A program made the translations under genes and the position numbers. Of a stretch of DNA of 13,143 bases, positions 1 to 6,966 are shown piece by piece (the first letter of the stretch is position 1; each line of letters starts with the position of its first letter). Source of the stretch: an uncultured Pseudogracilibacillus sp. (GTDB lineage Bacteria > Bacillota > Bacilli > Bacillales > Amphibacillaceae). The notes under the pieces were generated by a model. It ran no database searches. It saw only the letters and a program-made list of their open reading frames with translations, and had not been told where the DNA came from. The stretch spans positions 1 through 13,143 of the forward strand of contig CALGOZ010000025.1 of assembly GCA_937960785.1 (NCBI GenBank), in the 5' to 3' direction.

Positions 1-363
1 ACTGTGTAAGTAGAGACGAATTAGTTGATAGACTTACTCGGTGGAGCTCTCCACTGTGTAAGTTGAAACGATTTTATACAAAGACTTACTCAGCAGAGGC
101 GTTCGGTGAGTAAGATGGGATGTTGTTTCTTATTAACTTTCCCGGCGAAGGGCTCTATTGAGTAAGTTGAAAGTCTTTTTCCCTTAGACCTTCTCGGTGA
201 AACATTACGCCGTGTAAGTTACGAAGCTTTTGCTTATTGCCTTACTCAACAGATGGTCTCACTAGGTCAGCGTAACCGAACATCACCACTAACTTACTCG
301 GCAGAAGCCTTTGTTCGTAAGCTTAACTTTGCTTTTTCCTTAATTTACCTAACAGAAGCTCCT
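1..363. repeat. 52-bp-period tandem repeat array A (degenerate, truncated by window start)
   Basis: Seven consecutive units start at 1, 53, 105, 157, 209, 261 and 313. The step is 52 bp, except the last, which is 51. The common pattern is ACTGTGTAAGTTG, a variable T-rich middle, ACTTACTCGG, then a short palindromic core such as GTGGAGCTCTCCAC (41–54). Units 1 and 2 are close to the consensus of the second array at 8221; the later ones are more decayed. The array probably continues to the left of the window. A 62-codon open frame crosses it (253–441), but 52 is not a multiple of 3, so no repeated peptide can be encoded and I do not call a gene. Confidence 0.85.
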
Positions 364-545
364 ACTAGGAAAGTAAAAGAATTTTTTAAGTTAAGCAAGA
401 CGGCACAAGGCTTAAAGCAATTTTTTAAATGTATGAACTGACATCAGATAGATCAAAAAACCACTTCCTTAAAATAGGCATAAAAATAACGAAACGATGC
501 TCAGTTAAACTGAACACCGTCGTTCTATTTTCTTATTTTTTCTGA
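364..545. repeat. Tail module of repeat array A (copy 1 of 2)
   Basis: Directly after the last 52-bp unit comes a non-tandem stretch that matches 8689–8865 after the second array. Shared blocks in the same order are ACTAGGAAAGT, TTAAAG-AATTTTT, GGCATAAAA and AACTGAACACCGTCGTT. The copies differ by many substitutions and small indels, so this is an old family rather than a recent duplication. The module ends in an imperfect hairpin (494–520). No open frame is conserved between the copies. Its function is unknown. Confidence 0.75.
482..520 (-). terminator. Hairpin in tail module, likely terminator of the mcp locus
   Basis: Positions 494–520 form a 27-base dyad of 13 potential pairs with two mismatches. 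Read on the minus strand, it follows the mcp stop (554) by about 35 bases and leads into a T-rich run (complement of 482–490). Read on the plus strand it is also followed by T-rich sequence (521–540). It may therefore work in both directions. Confidence 0.5.
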
Positions 546-553
546 ATATCATT

Positions 554-2066
554 TTATTTAGTTTCTGTTACCTTATGACTGTCCTTCGTTGTGTTTGTCC
601 CTTCTTCTAATACTTCTTCTAAATCAATTAAACCACGTAAAATTTCCTCATTGCCTCTTAAACAACTATCTAACGTAGCTGTTAGTTCTTCGATTGAGGC
701 TGTCGACTCTTCGCTATAGGCAGCAAGTTCTTCGGTTGATTTACCAATTGATTGAACCGATTCGTTCGCTTCTTGCATTCTTTCATTGTTTAGGTTTGCA
801 AGTTCATCTAGCTTTAAGATAGCTTGGTTTATTTTTTCAAAATAGTCGTTCGTCTCTTTCGTCATTTCATAACTTTCGGTCATTCGCTCAGCCACTTGAA
901 TCATACGGGTTTTCGTATCATCAGACTGGGCTGAAAATAATTCAATCTGTTCTGAAATTTTTTCCGCAGATTCTGTTGACATTTCGGCTAAATTACGAAT
1001 TTCATTTGCCACAACTGCAAAACCTTGACCTTGCTCACCAGCCCGTGTTGCTTCAATGCTAGCATTTAATGAGAGTAAGTTTGTTTGGTCTGCGATTTCC
1101 TTAATCGTATTACTAAACTCATTTGTTTCTGCTAGATTTGTAATAAGACGACTTAATTCTTCGGACATTGTATTAATTTCATCGCGAAACTCTGCAATTG
1201 TTCTTGTCAATGCCGTTATTTGATCTTGTCCTGATTGCGAGAGCTCCCGAGAAGTTTCTGCTTCTGTTGTTAAGTTTTGCATCGCTTCTTCCATACCGTT
1301 AAATTGTTCCTGGATATCGCCGATTGCTTCATTAATTGCTTGAGTCGATTCGCTTTGGGTCAACGAACCGGTTGCAATTTCCTGGAAGGAATCTCCCATC
1401 TCTTGGAAGAAACGGTTGTTATCTTCTGTATTGCTAGTGATAAGCGCGGTCTTTTCAGTTACAGAATTAACAAGACGTAAAAGTGCATCTTGTTGGGCTT
1501 CTTGTTCTTTAATTAATTGTTCAGATTTTTCATTAGCCTCCTCAATTGTACGAATCATAAAATTAGATACACGTAAAAAAAGCAAACATTAAAATTGCAA
1601 TCAAAATATAATATAAAAAGTACGGCATCAACATTTCATTTGTAACACCGATATCCTGATAGAAACTCATATAAATCATAATACCAAGACCGTAGATAAT
1701 ACTATAAACTGTCAATGGCAAATCCATATAAATTAGTGTAAGTATGAGTAAGTAGTATACAGAAGAGAAGTTAGTAATCGATGGCTCTAGCACAATAGCG
1801 ACGGTAATTGAAATAGACGTACCGATGATTGCTACATAACGCATATAAGGTTCGAATACTTTCCTAAAATGTATAAAGGCTAAAGAAGCCCACAAAATTA
1901 ACATTACACTAAGTTGAATATATAAGCCTATCGGAGCATCAAAAGAGAATCTAGGAATAGTAGAAATAATTGTAATAAATGTGATTGTCCAAAACACAAT
2001 TGAATTTCGTCTTCGCATATCTTCAGTCCGATAATTAGTTTCTTCTACTCGATTCTTTACTGTCAT
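554..2066 (-). pseudogene. Methyl-accepting chemotaxis protein, split by a one-base frameshift
   Basis: Two abutting minus-strand frames make one chemoreceptor. The N-terminal part (1563–2066, 167 residues) has about six membrane segments (roughly residues 22–165). The C-terminal part (554–1585) is a long cytoplasmic coiled coil with the MCP signalling tip (IADQTNLLSLNASIEA, then GEQGQGFAVVANEIR, about residues 321–361 of the restored protein). No HAMP domain is evident, and a short helix leads straight into the signalling domain. The frame breaks in a run of seven A (plus strand 1575–1581). With six, the product is continuous at about 503 residues and reads FAFLRVSNFMIR across the join. The C-terminal part has no ribosome binding site of its own, which argues against two separate genes. 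The cause could be a true mutation, phase variation in the homopolymer, transcriptional slippage or a sequencing error. The intact protein would signal through CheW/CheA at the inner membrane; its ligand is unknown. Confidence 0.85.
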
Positions 2067-2165
2067 ACAATTTCCCCCAAAAATTCATAAAATAGTTCTT
2101 TTTAATTAGAGTAAAATTGTCTAAATTGTGAAATAGTCAAATAGTTTTAAACATTTAATGAAAAT

Positions 2166-2192
2166 TTGTTGAAAATGTTAGGAGAGTATAAT
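2166..2192 (+). promoter_or_regulatory. Candidate promoter upstream of the MFS gene
   Basis: A perfect TATAAT lies at 2187–2192, with a poor −35 candidate (TTGTTG, 2166–2171, spacing 15). The 314-base gap between the divergent mcp and MFS genes is otherwise gene-free. If this promoter is used, the MFS transcript has a leader of about 180 bases that includes the dyad at 2242–2264. Confidence 0.3.
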
Positions 2193-2241
2193 AAGAGTGA
2201 GCTAGTCATTTTAAAAGTAGTTGTAGGAAAACCTCCCCAAA

Positions 2242-2264
2242 ACTGGAAAATATATTTTCACAGT
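2242..2264. promoter_or_regulatory. Dyad symmetry, possible operator of the MFS gene
   Basis: A perfect 14-bp palindrome GAAAATATATTTTC (2246–2259) is extended by ACTG on the left and CAGT on the right, with one extra base. It sits about 120 bp upstream of the exporter start. Drug-exporter genes of this class are often controlled by TetR or MarR repressors at such sites, but no regulator gene lies next to it here. AT-rich palindromes also occur by chance. Confidence 0.3.
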
Positions 2265-2380
2265 TCAAAAGTTAATTTAAAAAGTTGCGTAGAAAAGAAT
2301 ATATGATAAGTTAGGAAAGGGACTATTACAAATAAATACAACATTGATAGCACAATTTTACATAGAGGAGCGTATGCGAT

Positions 2381-3778
2381 GTGGCTACTTACAATTTAAC
2401 AAACTCACAACGAAATATCATAATAGGAATAACGTTAACAGCGTCATTTTTATCTGTTTTAATGATGTTTTTACTTATAACCGCCTTTCCTAAAATAATG
2501 GAAGAATTTCATGTTAACTCGACTCAAGTTCAATGGTTAACGACGGGGTTTATGTTAACGATGGCAATTTTAATTCCAGTTACTGCTTATTTTATCGATA
2601 CTTTTAGTACGCGCGCAGTGATGCTTTCGGCGATGGGACTGTTCGTCCTTGGCACTTTTATTAGTCTTATTGCAAATACGTTCGTCGTTTTATTAATTGG
2701 TCGTATTATTCAAGGGATGGGCTCTGGAATAATGATGCCACTTATGCAGACGATCCTTTATTTAATTTTTCCTAGAGAGCAACGAGGCTATGCGATGGGA
2801 CTAGCTGGGATGATTATTAACGTAGCCCCGGCAGTAGGTCCACCTTTATCCGGATTGCTTATTAAATATTTTGGTTGGCGTTCGTTGTTTTACATTCCGT
2901 TACCGATTGGTTTTTTGTTGTTAATCGGTGTTTTTTTCTTTATGCACAATGTAACGGAACAAAAAGAAACAAAAGTTGACGTACAATCGATTTTACTTTC
3001 TACGATTGGTTTTGGCGCAACGCTTTATGGTTTTACAATGTTACAAGATGATGCAGAACTTACGCTAGTTACAACAATTAGTTTAGTCGTAGGCCTCGGT
3101 GCGATTGTATTATTCGTTATTCGTCAGCTCCGTCTTGATGTACCTATATTGGAAGTGCGAGTTATGAAAACGCCAATTTTTGCGCTCGTTTCCTTTATCG
3201 CAATTTTAGCCTTTACATTGTTAATTGCTTTTGAAACGATTATGCCAATGTTTATTCAAAATGCCCAAGGGTACTCAGCTTATTATGGTGGTCTTGTCGT
3301 TATGCCTGGTGCATTGACTTTAGCGGTTGTTTCTTTTATCGCAGGTAAACTATTTGATCAGTATGGTGGAAAGACGATAGCGATTACTGGTTTCTTCTTA
3401 CTCGGTGCAAGTGCATTAAGTGCGTACTTTTTCCTCGATGTAACGAGTTCTTTTACGCTTTCGGTCCTTATCTTTATTCTAGCGATGGCAGGCTCAGCCC
3501 TTATTAACATGCCGATTATGACGATAGGTATTAACTCGTTACCAGATTCGTTAATTCCCCATGGAACGTCGGTTATTAATACGATTCGTCAATTCGGTGG
3601 GACGCTTGGGTTAATTTTTATCATTTCCTTTATCAGTCGTAAAGAAGGAGATTCAGTAGCGATTGATCCAAATCAATATATGCAAGGTGTCTCCTCTGCC
3701 TTTTTCGTTGTCTTTTTATTCGCCCTTATTGGTTTTCTTTTATCCTTTATTATTAAAGAACAAAAAGACGGAAGCTAA
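2381..3778 (+). CDS. MFS transporter, DHA2 (14-TMS drug:H+ antiporter) family
   Basis: This is a 465-residue, highly hydrophobic protein with about 14 membrane segments, the size and layout of EmrB/LmrB-type exporters. Visible family features are an N-terminal helix ending in TAFPKIMEEF, then VQWLTTGFMLTMAILIPVTA (TM2), IGRIIQGMGSGIMMPL (TM4 region) and an antiporter motif C-like stretch, NVAPAVGPPLSG (about 148–159). Members export drugs, dyes or lipophilic compounds using the proton gradient; the substrate cannot be read from the sequence. The GTG start has AGAGGAG ten bases upstream (2364–2370). The two nearby ATGs (2374, 2379) are in other frames. The gene stands alone, diverging from mcp and ending before a strong terminator shared with gerE. 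Confidence 0.9.
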   Translation: MATYNLTNSQRNIIIGITLTASFLSVLMMFLLITAFPKIMEEFHVNSTQVQWLTTGFMLTMAILIPVTAYFIDTFSTRAVMLSAMGLFVLGTFISLIANTFVVLLIGRIIQGMGSGIMMPLMQTILYLIFPREQRGYAMGLAGMIINVAPAVGPPLSGLLIKYFGWRSLFYIPLPIGFLLLIGVFFFMHNVTEQKETKVDVQSILLSTIGFGATLYGFTMLQDDAELTLVTTISLVVGLGAIVLFVIRQLRLDVPILEVRVMKTPIFALVSFIAILAFTLLIAFETIMPMFIQNAQGYSAYYGGLVVMPGALTLAVVSFIAGKLFDQYGGKTIAITGFFLLGASALSAYFFLDVTSSFTLSVLIFILAMAGSALINMPIMTIGINSLPDSLIPHGTSVINTIRQFGGTLGLIFIISFISRKEGDSVAIDPNQYMQGVSSAFFVVFLFALIGFLLSFIIKEQKDGS

Positions 3779-3862
3779 TAAAAGAGAATAACAAAAAATT
3801 ATTAATAGATTTTCCTAAATTTTGTGAGCGTAATATGAATTATTGCACAGAAAATAAAACAA

Positions 3863-3910
3863 AAAAGGATGGATTGAACTCTCTATAAAACTCAATCCAT
3901 CCTTTTGTTT
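3863..3910. terminator. Bidirectional rho-independent terminator between the MFS gene and gerE
   Basis: AAAAGGATGGATTGA (3863–3877) pairs perfectly over 15 bp with TCAATCCATCCTTTT (3892–3906), leaving a loop of 14 bases. It is followed by T-rich sequence on the plus strand, and on the minus strand by an even longer run (complement of 3851–3866). It can serve both the MFS gene and the convergent gerE. Confidence 0.85.
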
Positions 3911-3936
3911 AAGGCTTTTATTGGCTAAGCCTTTTT
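3911..3936 (+). terminator. Second terminator hairpin after the MFS gene
   Basis: AAGGCTT (3911–3917) pairs with AAGCCTT (3927–3933) across a 9-base loop and runs into five T. It lies just behind the larger hairpin and acts mainly in the plus direction as a back-up. Confidence 0.55.
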
Positions 3937-3992
3937 GTAGTGATGATTAACTTACGATTGCAAACGAAAGTTGCAGTAACGTCAACGATTCT

Positions 3993-4220
3993 TTACAGCT
4001 CTATTTCTCCCATCCGAATAAGTTCGATGACAGCTTGGGATCTTCCTTTGACACCTAGTTTTTGGATTACGTTAGAAATGTGATTTCGCACTGTTTTCTC
4101 TGAAATAAATAGCATTTCTGCGATTTCTTTCGTCGTTTTATCTTGAACGAGTATTTCAAATACTTCGCGTTCTCGTTTCGTTAAGATGTTGTTAGGACTG
4201 TATTTTCGCTTATCGTTCAA
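3993..4220 (-). CDS. gerE: Spore germination/late-sporulation transcription factor GerE
   Basis: A 75-residue protein made almost entirely of one LuxR/FixJ-type helix-turn-helix (about residues 14–75). It contains LTKREREVFEILVQDKTTKE and the recognition-helix region ISEKTVRNHISN, followed by KLGVKGRSQAVIEL. Length and sequence match Bacillus GerE closely (74 residues in B. subtilis). GerE acts in the mother cell at the last stage of sporulation, adjusting sigma-K-dependent coat and cortex genes. The start is TTG, placed six bases after AAGGAGGGG (complement of 4227–4235). The gene is monocistronic, convergent with the exporter and divergent from the cysteine synthase gene. In B. subtilis gerE sits near sdhB and racE. 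Here it is near racE/murI but about 5 kb away and on the opposite strand to it. Confidence 0.96.
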   Translation of the reverse strand: MNDKRKYSPNNILTKREREVFEILVQDKTTKEIAEMLFISEKTVRNHISNVIQKLGVKGRSQAVIELIRMGEIEL

Positions 4221-4277
4221 ATGGTACCCCTCCTTGCTATCTTTAGAGATGCATGATGGGGAATTATTTAGTCACTA

Positions 4278-4305
4278 TAGTTTATGATGTTAACTATAAA
4301 AACGT
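4278..4305 (-). promoter_or_regulatory. Predicted sigma-K-type promoter of gerE
   Basis: On the minus strand, CATAAACTA (complement of 4278–4286) fits the sigma-K −10 pattern CATANNNTA exactly. An AC, the minimal sigma-K −35, lies 17 bases upstream (complement of 4304–4305). The start of transcription would be near 4270, about 50 bases before the TTG. B. subtilis gerE is sigma-K dependent, which supports the reading. A dyad TATAGTT-N9-AACTATA (4276–4298) overlaps the site. Confidence 0.5.
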
Positions 4306-4381
4306 ACGGGTGTTTTCCTCACGAAATCTTTCCCTATAATTATTAGTGAAGTAATTCGTATTAAAGAGGTGGGAATTATAG

Positions 4382-4398
4382 GTTAACTATGCTATAAT
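4382..4398 (+). promoter_or_regulatory. Extended −10 promoter of the cysteine synthase–ABC operon
   Basis: TATAAT at 4393–4398 is preceded by TG one base away (4390–4391), which is an extended −10 element. That would explain the weak −35 (TGGGAA, 4370–4375). GTTAACTAT lies immediately upstream (4382–4390) and also occurs at 4289–4297 in the same intergenic region, so it may be a repressor half-site. The ribosome binding site AAAGGAG is at 4414–4420. Confidence 0.5.
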
Positions 4399-4430
4399 GA
4401 AAACACTTCAAATAAAGGAGTGAAAAGGGT

Positions 4431-5360
4431 ATGAAAGTAGTTCAAAATATAACAGAATTAATCGGTGATACACCGTTAGTAAAACTGAATCATCTTCCGT
4501 CTAAACACGGTGCATCGGTATATGTGAAGTTAGAATATTTTAATCCAAGTCGTAGTGTAAAAGATCGTGCAGCATATTATATGATAGAAAAAGCCGAACG
4601 AGAAGGTAAACTACAATCAGGAGCAACAATTATTGAGCCAACATCAGGAAATACAGGTATTGGCTTAGCGATGAATGCCGCAGCAAAAGGATATAGTCTA
4701 ATCATCGTTATGCCAGATAATGCGACTTCCGAACGTATTCAATTGTTAGAAGCTTACGGTGCAAAGGTCGTATTAACACCAAGCGAAGAGAAAATGCCCG
4801 GTTGTATAAAAAAAGCAAAAGAAATAGCCAAAACAATTACGAATAGTTTCATTCCTATGCAGTTTGAAAATAAAGCAAATCCAGAAATCCATCGAAAAAC
4901 GACAGCACTTGAAATTATCCGTACTTTAGAAAGTAAAGATCAAACATTAAGTGCATTTGTTAGTCCTGCCGGAACTGGTGGCACAATAACAGGAACTGGC
5001 GAAGTATTAAAACAGTACTATAAAGATATAACTATCCATGTTGTAGAGCCAGCAGGATCCCCCGTTTTATCTGGAGGAAAAGCGGGTCCACATAAATTAG
5101 TCGGTACAAGTCCTGGCTTTATTCCAAAAGTTTTAAACACTTCTATTTACGATGAAATTATACAAATTAAAGATGAGGATGCTTATAAAATTGTGCATAC
5201 TTTAGCATCAAAAGAAGGCCTACTTGTCGGACCATCTAGTGGAGCGTCGATATATGCAGCATTACAAGTTGCTGAACGTTTAGATTCTAGTGAAGTTGTC
5301 GTATGTATCGCACCTGATTCTGGCGAACGATATTTATCTTCTGATTTATTTTCAAATTAA
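4431..5360 (+). CDS. Cysteine synthase family protein (PLP-dependent O-acetylserine sulfhydrylase type)
   Basis: A 309-residue fold-type II PLP enzyme of the CysK/CysM class, which makes cysteine from O-acetylserine and sulfide. It has the Schiff-base lysine in SRSVKDR (Lys44), the substrate loop TSGNTG (71–76), the SER motif (100–102) and QFENKANPEIHRKTT (144–158). The PLP phosphate loop GTGGT is at 181–185, and a PSSGAS motif that contacts the pyridine ring lies near the C-terminus. The typical CysK length is about 308. Two asparagine/proline-region differences from the housekeeping CysK (NPSRSVKDR, MPDNATSER) suggest a paralogue rather than the main enzyme; B. subtilis YtkP, which as I recall lies beside the ytlACD transporter genes, is a likely relative. 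The gene is first in an apparent operon with an ABC importer of the sulfonate class, so its sulfur may come from the imported compound. Start: ATG with AAAGGAG eleven bases upstream. Confidence 0.9.
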   Translation: MKVVQNITELIGDTPLVKLNHLPSKHGASVYVKLEYFNPSRSVKDRAAYYMIEKAEREGKLQSGATIIEPTSGNTGIGLAMNAAAKGYSLIIVMPDNATSERIQLLEAYGAKVVLTPSEEKMPGCIKKAKEIAKTITNSFIPMQFENKANPEIHRKTTALEIIRTLESKDQTLSAFVSPAGTGGTITGTGEVLKQYYKDITIHVVEPAGSPVLSGGKAGPHKLVGTSPGFIPKVLNTSIYDEIIQIKDEDAYKIVHTLASKEGLLVGPSSGASIYAALQVAERLDSSEVVVCIAPDSGERYLSSDLFSN

Positions 5361-5426
5361 AAGCTTTATTTTCGGCCATAATCACAGTAAAATCATATGA
5401 ATTATATGTTAAGGGGGTATAAGTCA

Positions 5427-6266
5427 TTGTATGTAAATATTGATGGTGTTTACAAAAGCTTCTTTAAAGACAATAAGAGATTACTAGTGTTAGATAATGT
5501 AAATTTTTCAATTGAAAAGGGGAGTTTTGTTTCGATCGTTGGTCCATCTGGGTGTGGAAAATCTACGTTATTAAACTTAATTGCTGGTTTAGAACAGCCA
5601 GATAAGGGAGCTGTTTATATTAATAAACGACAAGTAACGAAACCAGGTCCTGATCGTGTAGTTGTTTTTCAATCAGATGGTTTATTTCCGTGGTTAACCG
5701 TACTTGATAATGTGACGTATGGATTAAAATTAAATGGAATGAAGAAAGCGAAAGCTGAGAAAAAAGCGCTTAAAATGTTACAAATGGTTCATCTCAGTCA
5801 TTATATTCATTCTTATCCACACCAATTATCCGGGGGAATGAAACAAAGGGTTGCGATTGCAAGAGCATTAGTTATGGAACCAGATATTTTATTAATGGAT
5901 GAACCGTTTTCCGCATTAGATGAGCAGACAAGAATGGTGTTACACCATGAACTAATCAACTTATGGAAAAAGACGAAAGTGACAATTATATTCGTCACAC
6001 ATAACATCCGTGAAGCTGTACAGTTATCTGAAAAAGTATTAGTCTTTGCAACGCGTCCAGGTAGATTAAAAAAAGTTTTACCTGTAAAGACGACCAAAGA
6101 TGGCATAGTGCCTGATTCAGTAACGCTTCACATAGAAACACAAATTTTAGCTGAATTAAAATCAGAAATAGAAAAAGTGTTAAAGGAGGAAATGGGTAGT
6201 GAATACAGCTTTGAGACGAATCATATTCATCGTGATTATAGCGATGGTATGGGAAGTAACATCTAG
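5427..6266 (+). CDS. ABC transporter ATP-binding protein, nitrate/sulfonate/taurine class
   Basis: About 279 residues. It has Walker A GPSGCGKST (39–47), the Q-loop in VVFQSDGLFPW (Gln82), the signature LSGGMKQR (134–141), Walker B ILLMDEP (154–160), a D-loop reading FSALDEQTR, and the switch histidine in FVTHN (His192). FSALDEQTR is typical of the SsuB/TauB/NrtD group. It powers uptake with the permease and lipoprotein encoded downstream. I place the start at TTG 5427 because AAGGGGGT (5411–5418) sits eight bases before it; an in-frame ATG at 5397 has no ribosome binding site. The gene follows the cysteine synthase gene by 66 bases with no terminator between. Its last 23 codons overlap the permease gene by 68 bases, an unusually long overlap that suggests translational coupling or a mutated original stop. 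Confidence 0.92.
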   Translation: MYVNIDGVYKSFFKDNKRLLVLDNVNFSIEKGSFVSIVGPSGCGKSTLLNLIAGLEQPDKGAVYINKRQVTKPGPDRVVVFQSDGLFPWLTVLDNVTYGLKLNGMKKAKAEKKALKMLQMVHLSHYIHSYPHQLSGGMKQRVAIARALVMEPDILLMDEPFSALDEQTRMVLHHELINLWKKTKVTIIFVTHNIREAVQLSEKVLVFATRPGRLKKVLPVKTTKDGIVPDSVTLHIETQILAELKSEIEKVLKEEMGSEYSFETNHIHRDYSDGMGSNI

Positions 6267-6954
6267 ACTATCCGGTTTACCAGATTTTATGTTTCCTAGT
6301 TTAACACAAATATTTTCGACGCTTTTTAATGGAATTATATCTGGGCAATTTATCGCTTCGGTAGGGAAAAGTTTAAGTCGTATTTTAATCGGATTTATAG
6401 TTGCGACTATTTTAGGAATTATACTAGGTTATTTAATTTGGAAATATAAGTTGATTGAGGATACATTAGGGTTTGTCGTTACGGCATTACAATCAATTCC
6501 AAGTATTGTATGGTTTCCGTTAGCGATTATATGGTTTGGATTAAATGATTTTGCCATTATATTTATCGTTACAATTGGAGCGACGTGGACAATGACGATA
6601 AGCGCAACGAGTGGCTTTAAAAATGTGCCTGTTTTGTATCAGCAAGTTGCCAAAACGTTAGGATCCAATGGATTTCATTTTATGAGAACAGTTATTATTC
6701 CTTCAGCTGTTCCACAGTTACTATCTGGGATGCGAATAGCTTGGGCTTTTTCCTGGCGTGCTTTAATGGCCGGAGAGCTACTTGGTGCCAGTAGTGGTCT
6801 TGGACAATTGTTAGAGACGGGGCGCGCCCTTGGACAAATGGATTTAGTTATCTCAGTAATGATTATTATTGCAATAATTGGAACAATTATAGATCATGGT
6901 ATCTTCTTACAATTAGAAAAAAATGTACACAAAAAATGGGGAATGAATGTATAG
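6199..6954 (+). CDS. ABC transporter permease, sulfonate/nitrate/taurine class
   Basis: A 251-residue membrane protein with about six helices, the usual size for SsuC/TauC. The cytoplasmic EAA-type loop that docks on the ATPase is visible (SWRALMAGELLGASSGLGQL, about 189–208). It starts at GTG 6199 inside the ATPase gene, nine bases after an excellent AAAGGAGG (6182–6189), so it has its own strong initiation signal despite the overlap. It forms the membrane channel of the importer. It ends just before the lipoprotein gene, whose ribosome binding site overlaps its stop codon. Confidence 0.93.
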   Translation: MNTALRRIIFIVIIAMVWEVTSRLSGLPDFMFPSLTQIFSTLFNGIISGQFIASVGKSLSRILIGFIVATILGIILGYLIWKYKLIEDTLGFVVTALQSIPSIVWFPLAIIWFGLNDFAIIFIVTIGATWTMTISATSGFKNVPVLYQQVAKTLGSNGFHFMRTVIIPSAVPQLLSGMRIAWAFSWRALMAGELLGASSGLGQLLETGRALGQMDLVISVMIIIAIIGTIIDHGIFLQLEKNVHKKWGMNV

Positions 6955-6966
6955 GAGAGGATAAAG

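Noticed and set aside
253..441. 62-codon open frame on the plus strand
   Set aside because: It lies across degenerate 52-bp units, has no ribosome binding site, and resembles no protein family I know; the matching region of array B has no equivalent frame.
554..1585. Separate soluble chemotaxis protein gene
   Set aside because: The only possible starts (TTG 1585, ATG 1558) have no ribosome binding site, and the frame joins the upstream membrane half after a one-base change.
4221..4430. SAM riboswitch or T-box leader before the cysteine synthase gene
   Set aside because: The promoter lies only about 30 bases before the start codon, and no conserved riboswitch core, T-box sequence or terminator is visible.
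5813..6106. Minus-strand open frame inside the ATPase gene
   Set aside because: It is a shadow of a clearly conserved ABC ATPase, with no start signal and no recognisable protein.
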